Source of the DNA: Planctomycetota bacterium
GTDB lineage: Bacteria > Planctomycetota > UBA8742 > UBA2392
DNA: 64,000 nucleotides
Assembly: GCA_015075515.1 (NCBI GenBank)
Contig: JABTUE010000002.1
Coordinates: forward strand, 469,478-533,477
Reading direction: 5' to 3'
Below are positions 8,939-17,796 of this stretch, piece after piece. A program made the translations under genes and the position numbers. Under the pieces are notes generated by a model. That model saw nothing but the letters and a program-made list of their open reading frames with translations, had not been told where the DNA came from and did no database searches. Each line of letters opens with the position of its first letter. Within the stretch, counting starts at the first letter, position 1.

Positions 8939-10357
8939 TCAGCCCTCTTTCTTTTCGGGGTTGCGGGCCTGCTCGGCCTTGTCCCACTCTTTTTCTTTCT
9001 CGGCAAGCGCCGCGCGCACTTCGGTGATGCCCTGGATGTCTCCGGCCGCGCTGCTGCCGCCGGTGCCGGTTTCAAAGGGCACGGTCAGCGGCGCGGGCTT
9101 CTTGTCGGGCGGCCACATGGTCTGGTCGGCGATCACCTTGCCCTTGCGGCTGAACCAGAACAGCACACCCAGCCCGAAACAGGCCATCAGCAGGCTCAAA
9201 ACCTGGCCCATGCTAAGGCCCAGAAACACCGTGCCCAGTTCATTGCCCTGGGCCTGGAACTGCACGTCAGGCTGGCGCCAGAACTCGCCAATGAAGCGCG
9301 CCAGCGGGTAGCCGGTGAAAAACGCGCCGGCCACCATACCCGCGCGTTTGACACGCCGCCGGAACCACAGCAGGAACGCCAGCAGCAATACGCCCTCCAG
9401 CAGCAACTGGTACAACTGACTGGGATGGCGCGGCGTGGTGACCAGCGGGTATTCAGTCAAATCAAAAAACAGCGTGCGTTCCGACGCCGGGGGCCGGGGT
9501 GGGGTTGCGACATACTCAATCACACCGTCGGCGTTGCGCACGGCGAGTTCATAGCCCTGCAGGTACGCCTGCGGGTTGTGGTAAAGGACATAGGACCCGC
9601 GGTCAATCACGCCGCCGGGGTTGGCATCGGTCAAAGCCTTGAGCCAGGCCTCGACCTGGGCCGGGTCTTCGGGCTTGAACATGCGCTCGTACAACTGGCC
9701 CTGGTGCTGCACGACCTGAAAGCTCTTGCCGCTGCGCACGGGAAAGCGCATCGCCCAGGGCAGATCGGGTGAGGCCGCGCGGCCGTACAGTTCGCCGTTC
9801 AGGAAGTTGGCCAGCCGGATCCAGATCGCCCCGAACGCGCCGCTGATGCAGCCGACATCGCCAATCTGGGCGATCGGCGGGCGCGACTTGAGCCACCAGA
9901 ACAACGCCATCAGCACAATGCCCGTGGCCGCGCCGTGGCTGGCCATGCCCGACCAGTTGAGAAAAATCCGCTCAAGCTGGTCTTTGGTGTCCACCGGTCC
10001 GTAGGGCGGCGGGCCGAAGTAAAAATCGGGGTTATAGATGAAAATGTAGGCCGTCTTGGCCCCCACCAGCACACCGATCATGGCCAGCAGCAGCGCGTCG
10101 TAGGGCACATGGGGCTGCACCTTCAGCCAGCCCTGCTTGCGGAAACGGCCAAAGAAATACAGCACGCCCAGAAACGCAATCAGGTAGCACGAATAGTAGA
10201 CGTCCAGCAGCACCGTGCCGCCCTGGCCTGACCACGCGCCAACGCCGTTGGCGCCGATCAGCCACTGGTCGTATATGACAAGCCCGCCGTCCCAGCGCAA
10301 AAGCGTGGTCGTGAACCAGTCGTAGGCAAGCCGGGGATGGGTCAGCACACCAAGCAT
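8939..10357 (-). CDS. lgt: Prolipoprotein diacylglyceryl transferase, enlarged
   Basis: Lgt transfers diacylglycerol from phosphatidylglycerol to the lipobox cysteine of prolipoproteins in the inner membrane. The signature is clear: WSGMASHGAATGIVLMALFW, then RLANFLNGELYGRAASPDLP, then HPSQLYQLLLEGVLLLAFLL and a final membrane helix region (GTVFLGLSMGQVLSLLMACF). At 472 residues it is far longer than the usual 260-300. About 90 extra residues lie between LPWAMRFPV and HPSQLYQ, and a charged tail of about 60 residues follows the last helix. It follows pheT on the same strand after 39 bp and abuts the DUF169 gene. Confidence 0.93.
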   Translation of the reverse strand: MLGVLTHPRLAYDWFTTTLLRWDGGLVIYDQWLIGANGVGAWSGQGGTVLLDVYYSCYLIAFLGVLYFFGRFRKQGWLKVQPHVPYDALLLAMIGVLVGAKTAYIFIYNPDFYFGPPPYGPVDTKDQLERIFLNWSGMASHGAATGIVLMALFWWLKSRPPIAQIGDVGCISGAFGAIWIRLANFLNGELYGRAASPDLPWAMRFPVRSGKSFQVVQHQGQLYERMFKPEDPAQVEAWLKALTDANPGGVIDRGSYVLYHNPQAYLQGYELAVRNADGVIEYVATPPRPPASERTLFFDLTEYPLVTTPRHPSQLYQLLLEGVLLLAFLLWFRRRVKRAGMVAGAFFTGYPLARFIGEFWRQPDVQFQAQGNELGTVFLGLSMGQVLSLLMACFGLGVLFWFSRKGKVIADQTMWPPDKKPAPLTVPFETGTGGSSAAGDIQGITEVRAALAEKEKEWDKAEQARNPEKKEG

Positions 10358-10396
10358 GGGTTCACACCGTGGTTTGACTGCCCGTGACAGAGCTTC

Positions 10397-12436
10397 TCAG
10401 CCGCGCAGGTTGCCACCCAGTTGTTCGGTCACGGCACGAATCGCCGCGTTCATCTGGGCGCTGATTTCTTCCGCCGTCAGCGTGCGGTCGTCGTGCCGGA
10501 ACCGCATGCGAAAAGCCAGACTCTTGCGGCCGGGCGCAATGCCCTTGCCGCGGAACTCGTCAAACAGCTCAACCTCGCGCAGCGTGCGATCGCAGGCCCG
10601 GCGCACTGCCGCCTCCACATCAGCCCAGGACGTAGCGGCGTCCAGAACAAAGGCCAGATCGCGCTCGGCTGTCGGAAAGCGCGGCATCTCTTCGAATGTC
10701 GGGGTCTCGACCCAGGCCTCGACCAGCGCGTCAAGGTCCAGTTCGGCCAGGGCGCAGGGCCCGTCAGCCCCGGCGGCCCGCAGCGATTCTGCCGATGGTT
10801 CGGCCACCACGCCCAGTTCGCGCCCGCCAACACCCAGACGGGCGGCGCGGCCAGGCAGAAACGCCGCGTGAGCCAGCGGCCGGGCCGCAAGCGACGCCTT
10901 GACGCGCAGGCTTTCCAGCAGCGCCTCAACGGCGCCCCTGGCCTGAAGAAAATCCGGCGCCAGCAGCGCGACGCGGGCGCGCTCGCCGGTGGTTGTTCCG
11001 TCGGGTGAGGGCGCAAACACGTTGGCGACCTCAAACAGACGCACCTGGCGGTTGCCCTGGCGCTCGTTGACACACAGCGCGCCCAGCAGGCTGGCCATCA
11101 GATTGCGACGCAACGCCGGTAACGCGGCGTTGACGGGGTTTCGCGCCGCCAGCCTGAGGGCCGAATCTCCGTCCAGGCCAAACGACGCCAGCGGCCCGGC
11201 GTCACCTACAAAGGTGTCGGTCAGTGCCTCGGAAAAGCCCTGTCCCATCAACGCCCGGCGGATCTCGACCCGCGCGCGCTGGCGCCGCGTGGGTTTGGCA
11301 ATCGCCACGGTCATGCGCAACGGCGCGGGCACACGGTCCAGTCCCCAGATGCGGCCGACCTCTTCCACCAGATCGCGCGGCGTGCGCAGGTCGCGCCGGA
11401 AGCCGGGCACCTGCACAGTCACGGCGTCAAGCGTCACACCCTCAATGCCAAGACCCAGGCCGCGGAACATGGTCTCGATCTCGGCGCGCGGCACTGTCAC
11501 GCCGAGCACACGGCGTACTTCGTGCTCGGTCACGGTCAGGTGCACCGGCGGCACCTCGGCACTGCCGGCCTCCAGCACGCCGTCCAGAACCTGGCCGCCG
11601 GCGATTTCAACCATCAGGCGCGCGGCGCGGCGGCTGGCGTACAGCACGCCGCCGATATCCACCCCGCGCGAAAAGCGGTAATGGCTGTCGCTGTCAAGCT
11701 CAAGCCGGCGGCCGGTCTGCCGGTTGCCCGCGGGTTCGAAGTACGCGCTTTCCAGCAGGATGTCGGTCGTGGCGGCGTTCACCTCGCTGTCGGCGCCGCC
11801 CATCACGCCTGCCACGGCCTGGGCGCGTTCGGCGTCGGCGATGATCAGCGTGCGGGAATCCAGCGCGATCGTCGCGCGCCCCTTGCGGTCGGCAATCGGC
11901 CGGAACTGCTCCTTGTCACGGGCATAACGCACAACAATGCGCCGGCCCGCCAGTTTGTTCAGGTCAAAGGCATGCAGGGGCTGGCCGGTCTCGTAGAGCA
12001 CAAAGTTCGTGATATCCACGATGTTGTTGATCGGCTTGAGCCCGATCGCCTCCAGTCGCTGCTTCAGCCAGTCTGGCGACGGGCCCACCTTTACGCCGCG
12101 GATCACCTGCGCCGTGTAGTACGGACAGGCCGCCAGCGCCCCCGGCTCAATGGATACCGACGCGACACCGGAAGCCGGCGCCGTGGAAACGGCGTAGCTG
12201 ACATCAGGCAGTTTGATCTCGCGGCCCAGGGTGGCGGCCAGCTCGCGCGCCAGACCCAGCACGCCCAGGCAGTCCACGCGGTTGCTGGTGACCTCCAGCG
12301 TAAAGCAGGTATCGGCGCCGACGGGCTCGGCTTTTTCCACCTCAGTGCCTGCCAGGGTCAGGCGTCTGGCGACTTCGGCGGCGTCCAGACCGCTGCCCAC
12401 GTAGCTGTCAATCCACTGGTGCGTGGCCTTCATCAT
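10397..12436 (-). CDS. pheT: Phenylalanine-tRNA ligase beta subunit lacking the OB domain
   Basis: PheT is the beta subunit of phenylalanyl-tRNA synthetase, working with PheS (not in the window). At 679 residues it is about 110 short of the common form. The N-terminal segment (HQWIDSYVGSGLDAAEVARRL, TLAGTEVEKAEPV) runs directly into FTLEVTSNRVDCLGVLGLAR, which in E. coli PheT comes only after the EMAPII-like tRNA-binding OB fold. The B3/B4 editing region (INNIVDITNFVLYETGQPLH), B5, core and the C-terminal ferredoxin-like anticodon-binding domain (MPRFPTAERDLAFVL) are present. The open frame is clean, so this looks like natural domain loss. MMK offers two adjacent starts (12436 or 12433). Confidence 0.93.
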   Translation of the reverse strand: MMKATHQWIDSYVGSGLDAAEVARRLTLAGTEVEKAEPVGADTCFTLEVTSNRVDCLGVLGLARELAATLGREIKLPDVSYAVSTAPASGVASVSIEPGALAACPYYTAQVIRGVKVGPSPDWLKQRLEAIGLKPINNIVDITNFVLYETGQPLHAFDLNKLAGRRIVVRYARDKEQFRPIADRKGRATIALDSRTLIIADAERAQAVAGVMGGADSEVNAATTDILLESAYFEPAGNRQTGRRLELDSDSHYRFSRGVDIGGVLYASRRAARLMVEIAGGQVLDGVLEAGSAEVPPVHLTVTEHEVRRVLGVTVPRAEIETMFRGLGLGIEGVTLDAVTVQVPGFRRDLRTPRDLVEEVGRIWGLDRVPAPLRMTVAIAKPTRRQRARVEIRRALMGQGFSEALTDTFVGDAGPLASFGLDGDSALRLAARNPVNAALPALRRNLMASLLGALCVNERQGNRQVRLFEVANVFAPSPDGTTTGERARVALLAPDFLQARGAVEALLESLRVKASLAARPLAHAAFLPGRAARLGVGGRELGVVAEPSAESLRAAGADGPCALAELDLDALVEAWVETPTFEEMPRFPTAERDLAFVLDAATSWADVEAAVRRACDRTLREVELFDEFRGKGIAPGRKSLAFRMRFRHDDRTLTAEEISAQMNAAIRAVTEQLGGNLRG

Positions 12437-12485
12437 GCGGCCGTTTTAGCGGATGCGGCACCGGGGGCAACAGGCAGGGGCGGTG

Positions 12486-13832
12486 TCAGTCCTTTACCTT
12501 GATCGGCCGCCCCGCCAGGGCATCCAGCGCGGCCTCCAGCATGCGGTCTTCCACCGTCCACCAGCGGTTGGTCTTTTCCTGTTCCTCGCGGTTGAAGCGC
12601 GCGGCGCGGGCGGCCTGGCGGTTGCGGATGTTGGCCTGTTCGCCGGGGCGGTACGGCATGTGGATGTCGGGCATGATGCCGCCGGGTTCGCCTTTGTCGC
12701 CCTTCTGCACGCGGCGCCCCAGCGGGGTGTAGTACTGGGTGGTGGTGATGTTCATGCTGTACTGTTCGTCGTTGCCCAGCCGGAAAATGGTCTGAACCAG
12801 ACCCTTGCCGTGGGTGCGGTCACCGATGATCAGCGCCCGCCCGTGGTCGCGCATGGCACCGGTGAAAATTTCGGCGGCGCTGGCGGTGTTGTTGTCCACC
12901 AGCAGCACAATCGGCAGGCTGGTCAGGGCAGTGTCGTCGGTGGTGCGGTAATCGTGGTCGTTGCGGCGGTTGCTTTCGCGGTTGGCGCGCGTGAACACAA
13001 TCAGCGCGCCCTTTTCGGCAATCAGGGCATCGGCCATGTCCACAGCCGGCGGCACACGCCCGCCGCCGTTGTTGCGCAAGTCAATCACGATGCCCTCGGC
13101 ACCCTGTTCCATCAGTTCGCGCAGGGCGTCCTTGAACTGCGGGTCAAAGGTGTTGGCGTTGAAGTCGCTGATCTGCAGAAACCCGAACCGCCGCCCGTGC
13201 CGGGTTTCGATATGCACGTCGCGCACACTGTACTGCACGACTTCTGAGCGCGTGACCGTGACATCCATGGCCCGGGCTTTGGGATCGTCACCGCGCCTGG
13301 TGTCGCCGCCGCGGCGGATGCCCAGCACCACCACCGAATCCTTGACGTCGCTCTGGATTCGCAGGCGCGAATTTTCCAGCGTCTGGCCCAGCACGGAAAC
13401 GCCGTCCACACTGACAATCACGTCGTCCACCAGCAGGCCGGCCTTTTCGCCGCCGCCGCCGGACATGACCTGGGTGATGCGGATACTGCCGTCTTCGTTG
13501 AGTTCAATGCCGCAGTTGATGCCGTAGCTGGCGCCGCGCAATTCGCGCTCCTGGCGCGTGGCCTGCACCGGCGGGTGCACGCGGGTGTAGCCGTCGCCGG
13601 TGCCCTGGGCCATGCCGACCAGCGCCTGGTCGGCCAGCGTGCGTTCATCCAGCGGCCCGTCATAGTGATCCAGCAGCTTCTGGCGCACCTCCAGATACAG
13701 CGCGAACTCGCGCTCCAGGCCGTTGGTCGGCGAGGGCTTTTGCTCCTTGCCGCCGAACACCCACAGCACAATCACGCCCGCCAGCACAAACAGCGGCAGA
13801 AACGCGAACGTGATGAAGAAGTACCGGTTCAT
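12486..13832 (-). CDS. S41 C-terminal-processing-type protease with PDZ domain
   Basis: The 448-residue protein has an N-terminal membrane anchor (FFITFAFLPLFVLAGVIVLW), a helical region, a PDZ domain (NEDGSIRITQVMSGGGGEKA then GLLVDDVIVSVDGVSVLG) and an S41 domain. The CtpA-type dyad is visible: Ser in DNNTASAAEIFTGAM and Lys in GDRTHGKGLVQ. GIVIDLRNNGGG is the usual oxyanion-side motif. It should cleave envelope or periplasmic proteins near their C-termini. Its start overlaps the stop of the rhomboid-like gene by four bases (ATGA), so the two are translationally coupled. pheT follows 49 bp later. Confidence 0.92.
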   Translation of the reverse strand: MNRYFFITFAFLPLFVLAGVIVLWVFGGKEQKPSPTNGLEREFALYLEVRQKLLDHYDGPLDERTLADQALVGMAQGTGDGYTRVHPPVQATRQERELRGASYGINCGIELNEDGSIRITQVMSGGGGEKAGLLVDDVIVSVDGVSVLGQTLENSRLRIQSDVKDSVVVLGIRRGGDTRRGDDPKARAMDVTVTRSEVVQYSVRDVHIETRHGRRFGFLQISDFNANTFDPQFKDALRELMEQGAEGIVIDLRNNGGGRVPPAVDMADALIAEKGALIVFTRANRESNRRNDHDYRTTDDTALTSLPIVLLVDNNTASAAEIFTGAMRDHGRALIIGDRTHGKGLVQTIFRLGNDEQYSMNITTTQYYTPLGRRVQKGDKGEPGGIMPDIHMPYRPGEQANIRNRQAARAARFNREEQEKTNRWWTVEDRMLEAALDALAGRPIKVKD

Positions 13833-14812
13833 GGCCTGCGCCTTTTGGACTGGGCGTCAAGAAACGCTTTCTCGCCGCGGCTCAGCGACGATATGCCCTG
13901 ACGGCTGATCTTGTCCAGAATCGCGTCCAGTTTCTGCTGGTCGGCGGCCTGGGCCGCGCGCTGGCGTTCGGCCTGTTCGCGTTCTTTCTCTTCTTCTTTA
14001 CGCGCGCGCGCCAGCGCCCGCGACACGTCGTCCACGTCTTCGGGCAAATTGCCGCGGCGATTCCAGGGTTCTTCGTAACTGCCCGGCGCCACGGCAGGCA
14101 GCCGTCCCGCGGCCTTGAGTACCGACATGTACACCGCCGCCACGGCGGCCCCCCAGATCAACTGGGTCGGGCTGTGGGCCACGGGCCGGTCGCCAACCAG
14201 CGCATAAATTACCCCGATCACCGCAAAGAAACCCACCAGGCCGAACACCACCGGCCGAGTGCGCCAGCCAAAAAGCGTGCGCTGGTTGGGCGCGATCCAG
14301 GCCACACTTACAAAAGCCGCGAACATGCCCCCCACCGGGCCCATGATCACACCCACGCGGCTGCCCAGCAGCCAGTGGTCGGTCAGCGCCGCCAACAGGC
14401 CGCTGAGCACACAGGCCGCCACAAACAGCGCCAGAAAGCGCCGCGTGCCAAACAGTTCCTCCACCATGCGTCCGGCAAAGTAAACCCCCACGGCGTCCAG
14501 CACACAGCGCAGCAGATCGGCCGGCACAAGCCAGTGCGTCAACAGCTTCCAGTAGCCGGGCGAAAAGCCCTTCAGCCACGGCACGACATCATGGCTGGTC
14601 AGCACCACGGCCTGGCGAACCCAGAAGGGCGGGCCTTCGGCCGAGGTAAGGAAGAACTCGGGGCTGGCAAAGCTGGTGTGGTTGCCGGCGATCAGGGCGA
14701 TCACATAGCCGGCAATCACGGCAATCAGCAGGCCCCTGGTGGCCGGATGAACGCCCGAAGAAAGCTCAAACTTGGGCTTACTCTGGAAATAGTCTCGGTC
14801 TTCGTAGCCCAT
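13829..14812 (-). CDS. Rhomboid-family membrane protein lacking the catalytic serine
   Basis: The 327-residue protein has about six membrane segments in rhomboid order. TM4, where an active protease has GxSG, reads VGVIMGPVGGMFAAFVSVAW, so the nucleophile is replaced; a late AHSPTQLIWGAAVAAVYM resembles the catalytic-His helix. The C-terminus (LDKISRQGISSLSRGEKAFL) matches the short DUF6576-type domain often attached to rhomboids. It is therefore probably an inactive iRhom-like binder or a very divergent protease. It is the first gene of the minus-strand run and its stop overlaps the start of the S41 protease, which suggests it helps position that protease or its clients. Confidence 0.82.
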   Translation of the reverse strand: MGYEDRDYFQSKPKFELSSGVHPATRGLLIAVIAGYVIALIAGNHTSFASPEFFLTSAEGPPFWVRQAVVLTSHDVVPWLKGFSPGYWKLLTHWLVPADLLRCVLDAVGVYFAGRMVEELFGTRRFLALFVAACVLSGLLAALTDHWLLGSRVGVIMGPVGGMFAAFVSVAWIAPNQRTLFGWRTRPVVFGLVGFFAVIGVIYALVGDRPVAHSPTQLIWGAAVAAVYMSVLKAAGRLPAVAPGSYEEPWNRRGNLPEDVDDVSRALARARKEEEKEREQAERQRAAQAADQQKLDAILDKISRQGISSLSRGEKAFLDAQSKRRRP

Positions 14813-14830
14813 GCAGACTTAACTCAACTG

Positions 14831-14848
14831 GCGACAAGCACTTGTCGC
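14831..14848. promoter_or_regulatory. Palindrome in a divergent promoter region
   Basis: GCGACAAG-CA-CTTGTCGC is a perfect 8+2+8 inverted repeat 19 bp upstream of the rhomboid-like start, in the region shared with the FHA/HD-GYP gene. A CGGTCAA direct repeat follows at 14861 and 14885. Its position fits an operator for one or both genes, but no known regulator is recognised. Confidence 0.4.
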
Positions 14849-15048
14849 AAGGATAATAAGCGGTCAAGATAGCAACTGACTGAACGGTCAAATGGGGAAG
14901 TGGCCCAGTCAAGAACGCGTTAAATTCCCCGTTGGGTGCAGGCCAGTTTTTCCTAAATTCCATGCGGGCGACCGGCGAGGTCGCGCCGATAGCAAAACAG
15001 GTTATCGGACGGTGGGAGTCCGACAACCAGCAGATCAGAGTGCCGGAC

Positions 15049-16662
15049 ATGAGAGCCGAACTCGTCATCCGGGGTGGCGCGCGCGACGGCAACAAGCTGT
15101 CTCTGCCTGTGCATGGCAAGGTGACGTTCGGGCGCTCGCCCTCGTGCGACGAACGCTTCACCGAAGAATCCTTTTCACGCACGCACTTCCAGATCGAGGG
15201 CAAGGGCAGCTTCTTTCTGCTGACCGACCTGCAATCTTCCACCGGCACCACCGTCAACGGCAAGCTGGTAGCCAGCAAGATTCTGCACAGCGGCGACCGC
15301 ATTGTCGCCGGCGGTGTGGAGTTCAGCTTCAAGACTCATGAATCCCCCACCAGCAAGCTGGCGGCCCACAGCGGCCTGCTGGAATCCGAACCCGCGGTCA
15401 GTTCCATCCACTTTGAGCGCAATTACGAAGACGGTACCTTCAGCCTTGAAGACACCGCCCGCGCCGATACCGAAGGCGACCACGGCAACAGCACCGACGC
15501 GCCCGAACTGCTGGCCCGCGCCCGGCGCGCCCTGCAGACCGTGTACCACGTGGGCAACCTGGTCTACACGCAATCGAGCCTGGACAAGGTCTGCCACACC
15601 ATCATGGACACGGCCATGGAGGTGCTGGAGCCCGACCGCGGCTTTCTGGTGATGTACGACGCCGACCAGAAGGTGCTGGAGCCCGTGGTGGTGCGCCGCC
15701 GCAAGAACGGGACCCCCGGCAGTTCCCGCACCAGCACGCGCATTCTGCGCGCGGCCGACGACGAACTTTCGCTGTGCCGGCCGATCGTGCTGTATTCAGT
15801 CAAGAAAGGCCTGAGCGTCGTATCCGGCGCCGTGTACCCCGAAACCGGCGACGCCAACAGCAAACACATCAAGAGCGCGATGTGCGTGCCGGTGCGCACC
15901 AACACCGACATCATCGGTGCCATTTACCTGGATCGCGTGGACAACGACGACCCGTTCCGCAGCCACCAGCTTGAACTTCTGGCCGCGATCGGCCGCCAGG
16001 CCGGCATCGCGATTGAACGCGCCCGCATGCTCGAGGACATGGAGGGTCTGTTCTACAGTTGCGTGCGCGCGCTGGTCAGCAGCATTGAGGCCAAGGACCA
16101 GTACACCCACGGCCACAGCGAGCGTGTCACGGCCTTTGCCGTGACCCTGGCTGAAGAAATGGCGCTGGATGCCGACATGCTGGACAACGTGCGGCTGGGT
16201 GCGCTGCTGCACGATGTGGGCAAGATCGGCGTGGCGGAAAAGATACTGACCAAGCCCTCGCGCCTGACGCCCGACGAGGTCAAGGTGATCCGTCAGCACC
16301 CGGTGCGCGGCGCGGAAATCCTGAGCCACATCCGCAACATCCCCGGCGTGGTGGCGGCCGTGAAGTACCATCACGAGATGTACAACGGACTGGGCTACCC
16401 CGACGGTCTGAACGGCACCGAAGTGCCCCAGACCGCGCGGATTGTCGCCCTGGCCGATGCCTTTGACGCCATGACCAGCAACCGCAGCTACCGCAGAAAC
16501 TTTGACGTGGACGAAGCGATCAGCGAGTTCACGCGCTGCAGCGGCGACCAGTTCGACCCCGAAGTGTGCGAAGTGATGATCAAACTGCTGCGCGACGGCC
16601 GCATCATTCCGTGCAACGAGCTGTTCGCCAAAGGCATAGACATCAGCAAGAGCATCTACTAA
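15049..16662 (+). CDS. FHA-GAF-HD-GYP signalling protein
   Basis: The 537-residue cytoplasmic protein has three domains. An FHA domain at about 1-95 (VTFGRSPSCDERF, SFSRTHFQIE, DLQSSTGTTVNGK) binds phosphothreonine peptides. A GAF sensor lies at about 160-330 (MCVPVRTNTDIIGAIYLDRV). A C-terminal HD-GYP domain has LGALLHDVGKIGV, HPVRGAEIL, YHHEMYNGLGYPDG and ALADAFDAMTSNRSYR, the metal and GYP residues of cyclic-di-GMP phosphodiesterases. It should read a phosphorylated partner and a small-molecule or redox signal to set cyclic-di-GMP. I prefer the ATG at 15049 because the FHA strand begins there; ATGs at 14932 and 14962 are also in frame. Confidence 0.9.
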   Translation: MRAELVIRGGARDGNKLSLPVHGKVTFGRSPSCDERFTEESFSRTHFQIEGKGSFFLLTDLQSSTGTTVNGKLVASKILHSGDRIVAGGVEFSFKTHESPTSKLAAHSGLLESEPAVSSIHFERNYEDGTFSLEDTARADTEGDHGNSTDAPELLARARRALQTVYHVGNLVYTQSSLDKVCHTIMDTAMEVLEPDRGFLVMYDADQKVLEPVVVRRRKNGTPGSSRTSTRILRAADDELSLCRPIVLYSVKKGLSVVSGAVYPETGDANSKHIKSAMCVPVRTNTDIIGAIYLDRVDNDDPFRSHQLELLAAIGRQAGIAIERARMLEDMEGLFYSCVRALVSSIEAKDQYTHGHSERVTAFAVTLAEEMALDADMLDNVRLGALLHDVGKIGVAEKILTKPSRLTPDEVKVIRQHPVRGAEILSHIRNIPGVVAAVKYHHEMYNGLGYPDGLNGTEVPQTARIVALADAFDAMTSNRSYRRNFDVDEAISEFTRCSGDQFDPEVCEVMIKLLRDGRIIPCNELFAKGIDISKSIY

Positions 16663-16740
16663 CGGCGGCGCATTTCCGGAATTTCAGGAACCCGCACCGG
16701 CGTGTTTGCGTCCCTGTGCTGTCCACGACAGGAGACCGCC

Positions 16741-17787
16741 ATGATTCGTTTTTGGCCATTCTGCGCCGTCATGCTGGTTCTGGCCGGAACGCTTGCCCAG
16801 GCCCAGCGAAAGGAACGTTCCAGAACAGACAACCCGGACGCGTCGCTCACGTGGACCCTCGAGGGGCGCGTGCTGGATGAATCCGGCCAGCCCGTGGACC
16901 AGGCACAGGTGTTTTGCGCTGCCGAGGTAAGTATCAGTGACCCGTCCATAGGAGGCAACTCCTGCATCACCGACAAGAACGGCACTTTCCGCGTCACGGT
17001 CTCAACCTCCGTCCCCGGCACAGCCGAGTTGTCCTGCCGGATTCATGTTCACCACGATTGGTTTCTGCCCACGACATCGGGCCCCCACGCGGGCGCTCCC
17101 GGCACCACCCTGCGCGACATTGAGATACGCCTGAAGCCGGGCGCCAACATTTCGGGCCGCGTTACCGACGAAGACGGCAAACCGATCAAGAACGTAAACG
17201 TGGCCCTGTCCTGGCCGCGGCCTCAGGATTCCCGCGAAGACGACAAGGGCGTCACAGAGAAAGAACCCGGCGATTCCAGACCGCCTGTCAAAGGTCCGCC
17301 AAAGCCTGAGCGACCCGCCGAGCCGGATGTTGAAACGCGATCGGTGGGTACAGACGAAAACGGCTATTACCGCATCGGCGGCCTGGAGGTCACATCCGTC
17401 AAACTCACGCTGGGGGGCGGCGCGTGGCAGGCCCAGACACGCGAAGTGACGCTTGAAGCCGGCCGCCACCTCACGGGCCAGGACGCAAAGCTGGCGCGGC
17501 TTACCGCGGTGACTGGTACCGTGGCCCAGGCCAACTGGCCGCTGTCACGTAACGTCAAGGCCTTGTTCTACGACGGTGACACAGTCGTCAAGGAATGCGG
17601 GTTCGCCGTCTACCGTGACCGCTCGTTCGTGGTGATGAACCCGCCCATGGGCACCTACGACCTGTGGCTGGTATTTGCGGAGCATTGCTCGGCCCAGCGC
17701 GTGCGCGTCACGATCGAGGAAAACAAGCACGCCCACGTCGGCGAGATTACACTGCAATCCCGGGCCAGCGTGGATATGCAGGATTGA
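16741..17787 (+). CDS. Secreted protein with carboxypeptidase-regulatory-like folds
   Basis: The 348-residue protein has a signal peptide (MIRFWPFCAVMLVLAGTLAQ). At least two carboxypeptidase-regulatory-like beta-sandwich modules follow: LEGRVLDESGQPVDQAQVFC, then NISGRVTDEDGKPIKNVNVA, then GTDENGYYRIGGLEVTSVKL. A charged Pro-rich loop (PPVKGPPKPERPAEPD) interrupts the second. There are no catalytic residues, so it is probably an adhesion or scaffold protein outside the cytoplasm. An AGGAG site precedes the ATG at 16741 and decides this start over the one at 16702. The convergent rpe gene ends nine bases after it. Confidence 0.75.
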   Translation: MIRFWPFCAVMLVLAGTLAQAQRKERSRTDNPDASLTWTLEGRVLDESGQPVDQAQVFCAAEVSISDPSIGGNSCITDKNGTFRVTVSTSVPGTAELSCRIHVHHDWFLPTTSGPHAGAPGTTLRDIEIRLKPGANISGRVTDEDGKPIKNVNVALSWPRPQDSREDDKGVTEKEPGDSRPPVKGPPKPERPAEPDVETRSVGTDENGYYRIGGLEVTSVKLTLGGGAWQAQTREVTLEAGRHLTGQDAKLARLTAVTGTVAQANWPLSRNVKALFYDGDTVVKECGFAVYRDRSFVVMNPPMGTYDLWLVFAEHCSAQRVRVTIEENKHAHVGEITLQSRASVDMQD

Positions 17788-17796
17788 CAGCTGGCA

